DNA of 37,783 bases, taken from positions 1 to 37,783 of the forward strand of contig NZ_BJZV01000033.1 in NCBI RefSeq assembly GCF_007992215.1. Reading direction: 5' to 3'. The notes under the pieces were generated by a model that saw only the letters and a program-made list of their open reading frames with translations, had not been told where the DNA came from and ran no database searches. Positions 24,351 through 32,546 of this stretch are shown here, piece by piece. The position numbers and the translations under genes were made by a program. Each line of letters starts with the position of its first letter. The first letter of the stretch is position 1. The DNA comes from Methylobacterium gnaphalii (GTDB taxonomy: Bacteria > Pseudomonadota > Alphaproteobacteria > Rhizobiales > Beijerinckiaceae).

Positions 24351-24502
24351 GCGCAACGATGCGCCCTGCCAATGGGCTACGATGTAGAACGCTGCTACCG
24401 AGCGCCATCGAGCTGCCGTCGATGATCCGCGTGGCGATTTCCACCAGCGGAACGATCTTGGAAGGGCCGGAACTCCCGAGAACGTTTCCGAGCGGATGGA
24501 GG

Positions 24503-25222
24503 TCATGCGGCCCGATAGGCGTGGATACGCTCCTTCAGGCCGGGTCGTGCGGCCGAGGTGACCAGATCAGCTAGATCCTGGGATCGGGTGTCGGCGGCGG
24601 TCGCGGCGTAGAGAGCTGCAGCGGTCTCGGGCGTGAGCTGCGCTGCCGTCTCCGATACGGTCGCGACGAGGTCTGTCCACTCAGCGCTTGGTGCGAGGCT
24701 GGTCAGGAAGCCGTCGGCCAGGGCCTCGTTGGCATCGAAGACCAGTCCATCGCCGAGAATGGAGCGCGCACGGGTCGGTCCCACGCGCTCGGCGTAGCGC
24801 CGGGTGCCGAGGACAAGGCCGAAGCCAAGCCCCGGCATCCGGAAGGTCGCGGCGGGATCGGCGACGCGGCGAGCGCAGGAGCAGATCAAGTCAACGCCCG
24901 CGCCGAAATTTCGGCCATGGGCCACGGCTAGCGTGTCGAAGGGCGCATAGCGCACCGCCTGCAGAAGCTGCTCGATCCGGATGAAGCGCAGGACGAGATC
25001 GCCTGCCGACTGCTCCTCATAGCCGCCGAAGTCGAAGCCTGCGCTGAAGTTGCGGCCGTTGCCCTTGAGGACGAGGAGCCGCACCCCGGAGGTCGTGGCC
25101 TCTTGCACTTGCGCGAGAAGGGCATCGACGAGAGTGCCCGACAGCGCGTTCATCTTGTCGGGGCGGTTGAGCGTTAGCGTCAGCGTGGTGCCGGCGCGCT
25201 CGATAACAAGCTCGTCCATCAT
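24503..25222 (-). CDS. Enoyl-CoA hydratase/isomerase-family (crotonase) protein
   Basis: 239 residues of crotonase fold. The first oxyanion-hole segment is visible (VLKGNGRNFSAGFDFGGYEE), as is the second loop (VAHGRNFGAGVDLICSCARRVADPAATFRMPGLGFGLVLG). The two glutamates that catalyse hydration in enoyl-CoA hydratase are replaced: the GGG-x-E position reads GAGVD, and the later Q-PE position reads MPG. Simple hydratase activity is therefore doubtful; isomerase, lyase or thioesterase chemistry is possible. The ATG overlaps the stop of the upstream CoA-transferase gene by four bases, so the two are cotranslated. Confidence 0.85.
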   Translation of the reverse strand: MMDELVIERAGTTLTLTLNRPDKMNALSGTLVDALLAQVQEATTSGVRLLVLKGNGRNFSAGFDFGGYEEQSAGDLVLRFIRIEQLLQAVRYAPFDTLAVAHGRNFGAGVDLICSCARRVADPAATFRMPGLGFGLVLGTRRYAERVGPTRARSILGDGLVFDANEALADGFLTSLAPSAEWTDLVATVSETAAQLTPETAAALYAATAADTRSQDLADLVTSAARPGLKERIHAYRAA

Positions 25223-26379
25223 GCGCTCTCTGCCAAAGCAACAGGCGTGACTTCGCCGAAGACCTCGTCGTTGTGCTCGCCGAGAGCCGGCGGCTGCCGG
25301 TAGATCGGGAAGCCTTCGCCGGAAAATTTCAGCGGGGAGACGAAGGTCTTGGTCTCGACCTCCGAGGGCAGCGTTATAGGCTGGACCCAGCCCATGTGCG
25401 CAACCTGTGGGTCGGCCAGGGCGTCGGAATAGCCGTTGATCGGTGAGCAGGGCACACCAGCCTTGCGGAAGCGCGCGAGCAGATCCTCGGTGGTGTGGTT
25501 CGCGAAGTCCTGCTCCAGAATCTCAAGCAGGTCCGTCTGGTGCGCGGCGCGGAGTGCCGTGGAGGCGAAATGCGGGTCCTCCATCAGGTCTGGCCGCGCG
25601 ATAGCGTTGCAGGCCGCGCGATAGAGAGCATCGTTGCCCGCCGCCATGGCAAAGTAGCCGTCCTTCGCCTTGAAAGCTTGGTAGGGCGCGTTGCGCGGAT
25701 GGGCCGAGCCGAGGCGCTCCGGATCCTTCCCGCTGCCGAAATACTGGCTGGTCTGGAGCGCGCCCATGGCGAGCGAGCAGCCGAACATCGAGGCGTCGAT
25801 ATGCGTGCCCTGGCCGCTGTTGCGGACCTCAATCAGTGCTGAGGCAATGGCATAGGCCGCGTAGAGCCCCGTGCCGAAATCCGAGATTGGCACGCCGCAC
25901 TTCACCGGCGGCGCACCTGGCTCGCCGGTGACACTCATCACGCCGCTCATCGCCTGGAGAGTCAGATCGAAGCCGGCTTCGCGTGAGCGCGGGCCTTCCT
26001 GGCCAAAGGCCGAGATCGAACAATAGACAAGGCCCGGCTGCTCGGCGCTGACCGTCGCATAGTCGAGCCCCAGGCGCTGCATCACACCGGGGCGGTTGTT
26101 CTCAAGGACGACGTCGGCCGAACCGATCAGGCTGCGCGCCTTGGCGTTCCCATCTGGACTCTTAAGGTCGAGGGTCACCGAGCGCTTGTTGCGGTTCAAT
26201 GAGGCGAAGTTCTCGCTGTAGCCCTCGCTGATCGGCGGCCAGGCGCGCATCGTGTCGCCTCCGTCCGGGTTCTCCACCTTGATGACGTCGGCGCCCATGT
26301 CGGCGAGGAGCATGGCGCAGAACGGTCCGGCAGCGACGCTGCAGAACTCGATGACCCGGATGCCGGTAAGCGGTCGCAA
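25219..26379 (-). CDS. Family III CoA-transferase (CaiB/BaiF type)
   Basis: 386 residues. The family start GIRVIEFCSVAAGPFCAMLLADMGADVIKVENPDGGD, LNRNKRSVTLDLKSPDG, and the catalytic Asp167 in VPISDFGTGLYAAYAI are all present. Such enzymes move CoA between carboxylic acids; racemases of 2-methylacyl-CoA belong to the same family. The start is the TTG at 26379, with AAGGAG eight bases upstream. It lies 17 bases after the iclR gene and overlaps the crotonase gene, making a three-gene leftward operon, probably for activation and breakdown of one organic acid. Confidence 0.9.
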   Translation of the reverse strand: MRPLTGIRVIEFCSVAAGPFCAMLLADMGADVIKVENPDGGDTMRAWPPISEGYSENFASLNRNKRSVTLDLKSPDGNAKARSLIGSADVVLENNRPGVMQRLGLDYATVSAEQPGLVYCSISAFGQEGPRSREAGFDLTLQAMSGVMSVTGEPGAPPVKCGVPISDFGTGLYAAYAIASALIEVRNSGQGTHIDASMFGCSLAMGALQTSQYFGSGKDPERLGSAHPRNAPYQAFKAKDGYFAMAAGNDALYRAACNAIARPDLMEDPHFASTALRAAHQTDLLEILEQDFANHTTEDLLARFRKAGVPCSPINGYSDALADPQVAHMGWVQPITLPSEVETKTFVSPLKFSGEGFPIYRQPPALGEHNDEVFGEVTPVALAESA

Positions 26380-26396
26380 GCGCGGTTCTCCTTGGA

Positions 26397-27179
26397 TCAG
26401 CCGGATGCGCCGGTGTGGATGGGCCGGGGCGACTGGGCGATGGGGTTGTAGCCCAGCGCCCGAGACAGACCGCGAGCTGCGTCGACGACGACGTCGCTGA
26501 AGCGGCGCAAGGCAGCCGGATCGAGCCGGTCGGCGGGACCGGAAATGCCGATGGAGGCAGCAGGCTTGCCCATGGCGTCATGGACGATCGCTGCGAGGCC
26601 ACACACGCCTTCGCGCCACTCTCCGCGATTGATGGCGAAGCCCTGGACGCGCACCTGTTCAAGCTCCTGCCGCAAGGTGTCGAGACTGGTAATCGTGCGG
26701 GAGGTATGGGCGGGCAGCGGGTCAGAGAGATGGACCAGAGCCTGTTCCTGATAGGCGAGCAGCACCTTGCCCGAGGCCACGCAATAGGCCGGTGCTCGAC
26801 CGCCGATCGAGGAATAGGCCCGCACCGGATGCGCACCATCGATCTTGTGCAGGTAGATCACTTCGGCCTTGTCGAGCAGCGAAAGGTGGATGGTTTCGTG
26901 CGTTTGGTCTGCAAGAGAGCGCATGAATGGCTCGGCCACGTGGCGCACGTCGACGCGTGCCAGCACCGAGCTCGCCAGCTCGAACAGCTTCAGCGTGCAC
27001 TCATAGGTGCCGGCCGCCGTGGCCCGCACGTAGCCGGCCATCACCAGCGTTTGCAGGGTACGGTGGACGTTGCTCTTCGTCAGGCCGAGGGAACGAGCCA
27101 GCTCGCTCACGCCGCGGGGGGCCTCACTGGCGGCCAACCGCTCCAGAACCGTCAAGCCTTTCAGTAAGGTACTGTCCAT
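26397..27179 (-). CDS. IclR-family transcriptional regulator
   Basis: 260 residues. The N-terminal winged helix has KGLTVLERLAASEAPRGVSELARSLGLTKSNVHRTLQTLVMAGYVRA. A GAF-like effector domain from about residue 80 includes SLADQTHETIHLSLLD, VIYLHKIDG, YCVASGKVLLAY, and GEWREGVCGLAAIVHD...ASIGISGP. It is the first gene of the operon with the CoA-transferase and crotonase genes and likely controls it. A palindrome sits directly before its start codon. Confidence 0.9.
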   Translation of the reverse strand: MDSTLLKGLTVLERLAASEAPRGVSELARSLGLTKSNVHRTLQTLVMAGYVRATAAGTYECTLKLFELASSVLARVDVRHVAEPFMRSLADQTHETIHLSLLDKAEVIYLHKIDGAHPVRAYSSIGGRAPAYCVASGKVLLAYQEQALVHLSDPLPAHTSRTITSLDTLRQELEQVRVQGFAINRGEWREGVCGLAAIVHDAMGKPAASIGISGPADRLDPAALRRFSDVVVDAARGLSRALGYNPIAQSPRPIHTGASG

Positions 27180-27181
27180 CG

Positions 27182-27207
27182 TTCTGATATTCAGAATGCC
27201 GTTCTGT
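27182..27207 (-). promoter_or_regulatory. Candidate IclR operator
   Basis: TTCTGA and TCAGAA (27182-27196) are perfect 6-bp arms around TAT, and a third half-site GTTCTG begins at 27201. The site lies 2 bases before the iclR start codon, a position fitting autorepression. Confidence 0.45.
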
Positions 27208-27791
27208 TTTTATCGGTCCACGATGGTGTAGGTCAAGCGGTGACGGCAGTCTGCTGCTTCTACGCTCCAGCCGTAGCGCATGCCGTCTTCCTGAACGACA
27301 GCAGGTTAGTTTCGTTGCTGAAGCAGCGATTCTCGTCGCGCTCACCAGCGTGATGTTCTGCGTGATCACTGCTCACAGCTCGACTTGCGCGTGGATGTCG
27401 TTCCTTGATGGCGGCTACCAGGGCATCAGGGTGGTCGCTCTGACCGAGATTATGCCGGCCATATCGCTGCGCGACTGGGATCCCGCTCGCCTACAGCTTG
27501 GGCTCAGGCGATCTTCCCAGGCATTACGCCGGCGGTCCGCGCCTAGCCGATCTGCGAGACCGGAAATGGGCGATGGCTGGTTTATGGCTCGCTGGCGCAG
27601 CTCTGTACGCAATCGCAGCGCGGTGATTTCGCTCGGTTCAAGCTTCGGGCACCTTGATTGTCGCCTGAGGCCGCTTCCTCGATCGGTCCTGGACGCGAAG
27701 TGCCCGTTCAGGAGGACCGGGCAGGCGAGCTAGCTCGCTTGCCCTCCCTGTATTCGTATATCTCGGATCTGCGCCCCTAAACGGCCTCGCT
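27208..27791. other. Intergenic region, no recognisable gene
   Basis: About 580 bases. A 127-codon plus-strand frame at 27350-27733 has no family resemblance and no ribosome site. I found no repeats, RNA genes or transposon ends. Confidence 0.45.
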
Positions 27792-27968
27792 TCAGGAATC
27801 GGGCCCCTCCGCCTTATCGCCCTGCCCTTCCTTCATGCCACCATTCGGATCGGTGCTGTCCTCTCCGGACGCTTCGCCGCTGGCGTGGCCTTGCGGTGTC
27901 AGGCGCGGACGATCGGGAGCTTCTACATTCTCTGCCGTCGCGTCCTTCGTCTGTGTATTGTCGTTCAT
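27792..27968 (-). CDS. 58-aa hydrophilic hypothetical protein
   Basis: A short gene below usual size cut-offs. ATG at 27966-27968 has GGAGG six bases upstream. The product is acidic and glycine-rich without hydrophobic segments: MNDNTQTKDATAENVEAPDR, then PRLTPQGHASGEASGEDSTD and PNGGMKEGQGDKAEGPDS. It looks intrinsically disordered. No family is recognised. It is 54 bases downstream of the PilZ gene on the same strand, so the two may be cotranscribed. Confidence 0.6.
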   Translation of the reverse strand: MNDNTQTKDATAENVEAPDRPRLTPQGHASGEASGEDSTDPNGGMKEGQGDKAEGPDS

Positions 27969-28021
27969 CGCAACCTCCGGCCTGGGTAACTAGCCTTGGG
28001 CCATGAGGTTCGCTGGAAGCG

Positions 28022-28273
28022 TCAATCCGTGAACATCACGCCCATTTTCGTGCCCAGGCGCCAGAGCACGCGGCATGGTCTCGGCCTCGCATCGGAGGAT
28101 GGGATGAGCTGAAATACATCCGGCAAAGACGCGGGGTCTTCGACTTCAAGCTTGGCGCCGCGATCGGTCAGGTTCAGGGTCAGGCAGACTGGAACCTCCG
28201 TGCCGTGGTCCAGCAGGATGCTGCCGAGCCTGAAAACGTCCGACCTGGGTATTGTGCGACGTTCTTCCGACAC
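28022..28273 (-). CDS. Small PilZ-domain protein
   Basis: 83 residues, essentially a lone PilZ domain. RRTIPRSDVFRLGSILLDHG takes the place of the R-x-x-x-R c-di-GMP motif, LTLNLTDRGAKLEV is the D/N-x-S-x-x-G strand (here TDRGA), and PCRVLWRLGTKMGVMFTD is the last strand. The first motif reads RRTIPR, so cyclic-di-GMP binding is possible but the second motif is imperfect. Starts at GTG (28271-28273) with GAGGT upstream. Many Methylobacterium-type genomes carry several of these lone PilZ proteins. Confidence 0.75.
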   Translation of the reverse strand: MSEERRTIPRSDVFRLGSILLDHGTEVPVCLTLNLTDRGAKLEVEDPASLPDVFQLIPSSDARPRPCRVLWRLGTKMGVMFTD

Positions 28274-28364
28274 GGCCCACCTCTTCGATAGTCAGTATTC
28301 AGACTTCCACATACCCGTTAATATTTGACAATCGTGAGGTGGTGCAGTCCGCCGGTTGTGTGCG

Positions 28365-28604
28365 CTAGCTCTCAGCCTCTTTCCGAGTTCCGGAAATCCA
28401 TGGCTCCGCGGCCTCAAGCTGCCAAGCCGGGTGGCGACCATCGAGCTTCACATGCTGGCTGAGGTAGATGGTCCCCAAGAACCCGAACAGCAGAAGCAAT
28501 CCCAGCGTGACAGCGTCCGGATATCGGCGCGCGCGGTGGATGCTCAAGCATCCCACGGTGAAGAAAGCTGCGAGTGCCAGGGAAAGAAGCGTGCCGTCTG
28601 ACAT
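28365..28604 (-). CDS. 79-aa membrane protein, hypothetical
   Basis: Two hydrophobic helices (LLSLALAAFFTVGCLSIH and TLGLLLLFGFLGTIYLSQH) are joined by RARRYPD, with a polar C-terminal tail containing PAWQLEAAEPWISG. ATG start at 28604 with no strong ribosome site. No family recognised. It lies upstream of the PilZ gene on the same strand, 91 bases away. Confidence 0.55.
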   Translation of the reverse strand: MSDGTLLSLALAAFFTVGCLSIHRARRYPDAVTLGLLLLFGFLGTIYLSQHVKLDGRHPAWQLEAAEPWISGTRKEAES

Positions 28605-29409
28605 CGAGAGGTCCGCTGTGCGAGCTCAGACCCTAAAGACATTAAACGTTCGAGGGCGATCAGATAACCCCAGTTCCTAGAAGAAGCGGCTTGTCTTGTA
28701 TTTTTGCACATAGACCAAGCTATGCTGCCTCATCTCGCGCTCATCCCCAATGACGACTTGGCCCAATCGGAGCGGCGTCGGGACAATCCGCGCACGGTAA
28801 ACGCTGCGGTGACTCTACCCACTCAATTGTCAGAGCCGTCCGGCCCCATCGACAGCCTATGGCACTCTACAGGCGCCTCTCATTAACGGCGCCTTCCATG
28901 CTGATCCTCGATCCCCGCATGGGCGCGATCATCGAAATCAAGCTGCCGCGGTCTCAGACTTAAAGCCGCTGCCGCCTACTGCGTGTCACGATGACGAAGA
29001 ACGGCTCAGAGCCTCTGCCGTGATCCGCGGCCCTCCCCTCTTCAATGATGTCGTTGCAGAGCGGCCCGGAAACGCGCTGGTTTGTGTCCAGCCGCTGCAA
29101 CGCCTTCAACCAACCATCAGCCAATTCGCCAGCACTACTACGACCGCGCCGAAGACCATTATGCCTCGCAGGATTATACTGCGCGATGAGCCGACAGTGC
29201 TCACGTTCTAACCCGCATAGCGGCAGCTCGGATCGCTGGCATCCATACGAGGCTCCCATGCGAGAGCTCTGCCAACCTGAACCTAAGTCGATTGTTTGTG
29301 CGGCTGTCTTACGCTCCGTCACAGACGTGACGTGGTCGTAGTTCTGGACTCAGTCACCGACGCTCTCGACACTCGTGAATACGGCGCCTCAGCAAGCAGA
29401 CAGACGAGT
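28605..29409. other. Long intergenic region, no supported gene
   Basis: About 800 bases. Open frames at 28704-28886 (+) and 28960-29322 (-) lack domains and convincing ribosome sites. The only structure I see is GGCGCC repeated at 28871-28876 and 28887-28892, close to the end of the first frame. It may hold decayed genes too far gone to recognise. Confidence 0.4.
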
Positions 29410-29706
29410 CTAGGACGGCTCACCGCCAAATGTCCGGAACGACGACCTGACTTTGTCGGCGTCCGGTTCCGAGATCTGTACCGAGACCCTGACTTTGCCG
29501 GCCAAGGCGGGTTTACCTACCGTATCTTTCTTGAGGTGTCCGTCTACGACATCTGCGCGGGCCGCTTCAGTTCCGGCTGTGTTCTCTTCCGAAGACGGTC
29601 CGACTGTTACGGCTTTTCGGTCGACACCGTGCTCTTGGACAATGTGCTCGACCGCCATCTCGGCGTCGCGGCGCGTGGTGAAATCGGCTGAGACCATCCG
29701 TGCCAT
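29410..29706 (-). CDS. 98-aa hypothetical protein
   Basis: Starts at the ATG 29704-29706 with GGAG six bases upstream (the frame is open to 29739). It begins MARMVSADFTTRRDAEMAVE, followed by HIVQEHGVDRKAVTVGP, a polar middle, and KVRVSVQISEPDADKVRSSF. The beta-alpha-beta pattern (sequence-strand, helix with VEHIVQEHG, late VRVSVQI strand) recalls small stress proteins that modulate or sense through an ferredoxin-like fold. I do not know the family name. Monocistronic, in a cluster of stress-type genes. Confidence 0.65.
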   Translation of the reverse strand: MARMVSADFTTRRDAEMAVEHIVQEHGVDRKAVTVGPSSEENTAGTEAARADVVDGHLKKDTVGKPALAGKVRVSVQISEPDADKVRSSFRTFGGEPS

Positions 29707-30160
29707 GAGTGCTCCGTTTGCCTGGGATCCGATCGGCAAACGGGGCGCACCGTCGAAGGTTCATTCACCGCATTCACCCGCCCTACGAGACCAGTTCAGA
29801 GGTGGGGCTGTGCATCCAGCAGAGATCCATCGGCGCGGGGTGCCTCCAACCGATATGCCGTTGTACCCTTTGTTCCGACAAGCCGTTGCTGACTGATGAT
29901 AGTTTATGAGTCGGCACCGTCGCGCTTATTCTTGATTTAAATTGAATATTCAATGCAATTGATCTTCTTGATGCTGATCGGACGGCGAGCTCTTCGATTG
30001 CGTTCCCGATCGTTTAGGCGCCGACCAAATTTCCGGCCGCCTCGAAGCAGCGGGCATCGAACCAACACCAACGCCACAAACAGGTGTACATTGCTCAGTA
30101 CGAACAGGCGCAGCGACCATCATCTGCGCCGCCTGAGCCGTGCGCGAGGATGGGACGATC
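29707..30160. other. Intergenic region with a 14-bp palindrome and a possible gene remnant
   Basis: ATTGAATATTCAAT at 29941-29954 is a perfect palindrome in an AT-rich stretch. From about 29985 to 30136 a plus-strand frame reads ELFDCVPDRLGADQISGRLE, AAGIEPTPTPQTGVHC and SVRTGAATIICAA before a stop. This looks protein-like but has no start codon and I cannot place it; it may be the end of a decayed gene. Confidence 0.4.
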
Positions 30161-30931
30161 ATGACGAAGGTGACCGGCGTCCTTCTTGATTTAAGCGGTG
30201 TCGTCTTCAGCGGCGACGAAGCAATCATAGGCGCTGTGGAAGCCATCAACGATCTCCGCTCACACGGCATCCCGCTCTGTTTCGTTACCAACACAACCTC
30301 GATGCCTGTGCGTGGGCTGCTCGAGAAATTGCATCTCCTTGGAATCGCGGCATCGCGTAAGGACATCTTCACGCCGGCGGTGGCCGCGCGGAGGCTCGTC
30401 ATGCAGCATGGCCTCTCGCCCCACCTGCTCGTCCATCCGAACCTGCTCGAGGACTTCGATGAACTTTCGGCTGATAGGCCGAACGCGCTGATTATTGGTG
30501 ATGCAGGCTCTGGCTTCTCATACCACGCCCTCAACGATGCCTTTCGGATCATCGATGCGGGCGCTGAATTCATTGCCTTGGCGTGCAATCGCACTTTTCG
30601 CGACACCGATGGCGAGCTGAGCCTCGACGCTGGTCCCTTCGTGAAGGCCCTCGAATTCGCGACTCGTCGTGAGGCTCTTGTGCTCGGTAAGCCTGCGCCT
30701 TCGTTCTACGCCGAAGCCGTGGCGCATCTCGGCACGGCCAATCCCGAAACCGTGATGATTGGCGACGATGTCGAGTCAGACGTCGCGGGCGCCCTACACG
30801 CGGGCTTGCAGGGGCTGTTGGTACGCACCGGCAAATACAGATCAGGCGACGAAGGCCTGATCGATCGGCCACCCACTGCGGTCCTTGCAGATCTCCGCGA
30901 GGCAGTGAACTGGATCCTCGATAAAAGCTGA
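30161..30931 (+). CDS. HAD-superfamily IIA phosphatase (NagD/LHPP-like)
   Basis: 256 residues. Motif I is LLDLSGVVF with nucleophile Asp10; the second Asp of the usual DxD is Ser12, as in the LHPP/HDHD2 subgroup, where this substitution is normal. Motif II is CFVTNTTS, the class II cap follows, and motif III/IV is LGKPAP...VMIGDDVESDVAGALHAG. It hydrolyses phosphate esters or phospho-amides of unknown identity. The ATG at 30161 is preferred over an upstream ATG at 30140 because of family length. Monocistronic. Confidence 0.85.
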   Translation: MTKVTGVLLDLSGVVFSGDEAIIGAVEAINDLRSHGIPLCFVTNTTSMPVRGLLEKLHLLGIAASRKDIFTPAVAARRLVMQHGLSPHLLVHPNLLEDFDELSADRPNALIIGDAGSGFSYHALNDAFRIIDAGAEFIALACNRTFRDTDGELSLDAGPFVKALEFATRREALVLGKPAPSFYAEAVAHLGTANPETVMIGDDVESDVAGALHAGLQGLLVRTGKYRSGDEGLIDRPPTAVLADLREAVNWILDKS

Positions 30932-31002
30932 TACTCCGGTCTCGGTGGCCGCGCCATGTTGAGTGCGACCAACCAAAGCCCTTCAACAACGGCATGGAGT
31001 GC

Positions 31003-32007
31003 TTAGCTTCGCCGAGCGCTGCTGTTCAGGAGGCTTGCTGCTGCTAAGCCGACTCCTGCTACGACCGCCATGGTCGTCAGTGGATGCAGACTGCCTCGCG
31101 TGTAGAGACTGCGGCGCATGACGTGCCCAGGATAACCTCCAGCGGTGCGGCCGCCCGTCTTCGAATGGTAGAGGGCGCCATCGCGGTGGCGGGCAGGCTC
31201 GTCGCGTTGCTGTTGCTCGATCATCGATCGACCGATCCGATCGAACGTGCGCGGGGCAAGCTTCTGCGCTACGCTCATGATAGGACCTGCGCCCCCCACA
31301 TAGATGTCCCGCCGAGGGTGGACCGCGGCGTGCAGGATCGCCTCGGCAACCTCCTCGGTGCGATGAACGGGCGGCGGCAACTTGACCTCGCGGTCGGTGT
31401 AGTTCTTCGCGTTACTCGCGAACGGCGTGTCGATTGCGGCCGGCTTGATCAGCGTGACAGCGACGCTTGCGCCCTCCTCCTCCAGCTCGATCCGCAAAGC
31501 ATCGGTAAAGCCTTTGATGGCGTGCTTGCTCGCGCAGTACATGCCCTGCAGCGGGAATGAGATGTCCGAGGCAACACTGCCCAGGTTGATCAAAGTGCCG
31601 TTGCTTCTCTTGAGATGAGGCGCCGCGACCAGTGAACCGTGCACGACGCCCCAGAAGTTGGTTTGGAACATCCGCTGGCTATCTTCGTCGCTAACCTCCT
31701 CCAGACGGCCAAAGATGGAGAGGCCCGCATCGTTGACCCAGGTATCGATGCGACCGAACCGCTTCACGGCCGCCTCCGCGATAGCCTTTACCTCGGCGCG
31801 ATTGCCGACATCGGCAACGACGTGGATGGCTTCGCCGCCGGCCCTTTCAATCGCCTCTTGTTCGCTGGCGAGCACCTCGCCATTGCGGGCGGCGAGCACG
31901 ACCTTGGCGGAGCGTTCTGCCGCCATACGAGCGGTCGCGAGGCCGATGCCGCTGGATGCGCCGGTGATGACGATCACCTGCTGGTCGAGAGGCTTGCGGG
32001 ACTTCAT
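31003..32007 (-). CDS. Short-chain dehydrogenase with C-terminal membrane segment
   Basis: 334 residues. Classical SDR core: VIVITGASSGIGLATARMAAE (cofactor motif at 15-22), VNDAGLSIFG (the usual NNAG carries Asp), LINLGSVAS, the catalytic YCASK, and IKPAAIDTPF. The family continues with a ~90-residue extension ending in a hydrophobic helix near the C-terminus (TTMAVVAGVGLAAASLL), which may anchor it to the membrane. The same layout is known in SDRs often found near catalase and stress genes. The start is the ATG at 32007; a TTG at 32025 would add six residues. It faces the HAD gene (convergent). Confidence 0.87.
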   Translation of the reverse strand: MKSRKPLDQQVIVITGASSGIGLATARMAAERSAKVVLAARNGEVLASEQEAIERAGGEAIHVVADVGNRAEVKAIAEAAVKRFGRIDTWVNDAGLSIFGRLEEVSDEDSQRMFQTNFWGVVHGSLVAAPHLKRSNGTLINLGSVASDISFPLQGMYCASKHAIKGFTDALRIELEEEGASVAVTLIKPAAIDTPFASNAKNYTDREVKLPPPVHRTEEVAEAILHAAVHPRRDIYVGGAGPIMSVAQKLAPRTFDRIGRSMIEQQQRDEPARHRDGALYHSKTGGRTAGGYPGHVMRRSLYTRGSLHPLTTMAVVAGVGLAAASLLNSSARRS

Positions 32008-32546
32008 TTTGGGGGTGCCTTCCAAGCGCTGGAACCTGTCTCCAAAACCCTGCCAGCCAGCATCCGTTCAAACATTGTGGGCCGCCATGGTGGGCCGCGA
32101 AGGCAAATCGCTGAAGACGCCGCCGATCTAGACTTTGCGTCAGTGACTGCTTGGCCTCTCCTGAGAAAGGTCAAGCTGCCGATCAGCCCGGCAGCACCCC
32201 GCGCAGGAAGCCCACACGCCAATGGATGCATCCCGACCGCGGCACCGGCACTTTGATGGAATGGAGGCCGACAAGGTGATGATCGGCCCGCTCTTCAACG
32301 ATAGTGAGGATGCCGAAGCCCGCGGGTCGCTTGCGGTCAGCAGGGTCCAGATCCGCACATCACCTGCTGCCGCGGGCGACGCCGCATTGCGCGGCCAAGT
32401 AGCCCGTCGACGTAGGATGGTTGCGGGGAAGGGCCCATCCCATAACGTCTAGATCTGCAGGTTCTCGATGCCGTTCGTCGGAAACGGCGCCAGCCGAGGC
32501 AGGTTGTCGGAGGATCATGTGAAGAACCGACGTCGAGGTTCGCCCA
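32008..32546. other. Intergenic region, no supported gene
   Basis: About 540 bases between divergent genes. Open frames on both strands are short, mutually overlapping and without domains. It must hold the promoters of the dehydrogenase and the DUF4336 gene, but no clear -35/-10 pair stands out. Confidence 0.4.

Noticed and set aside
28871..28892. Inverted GGCGCC pair as a terminator
   Set aside because: Each half is itself a palindrome common in GC-rich DNA, and there is no T-run or clear gene end.
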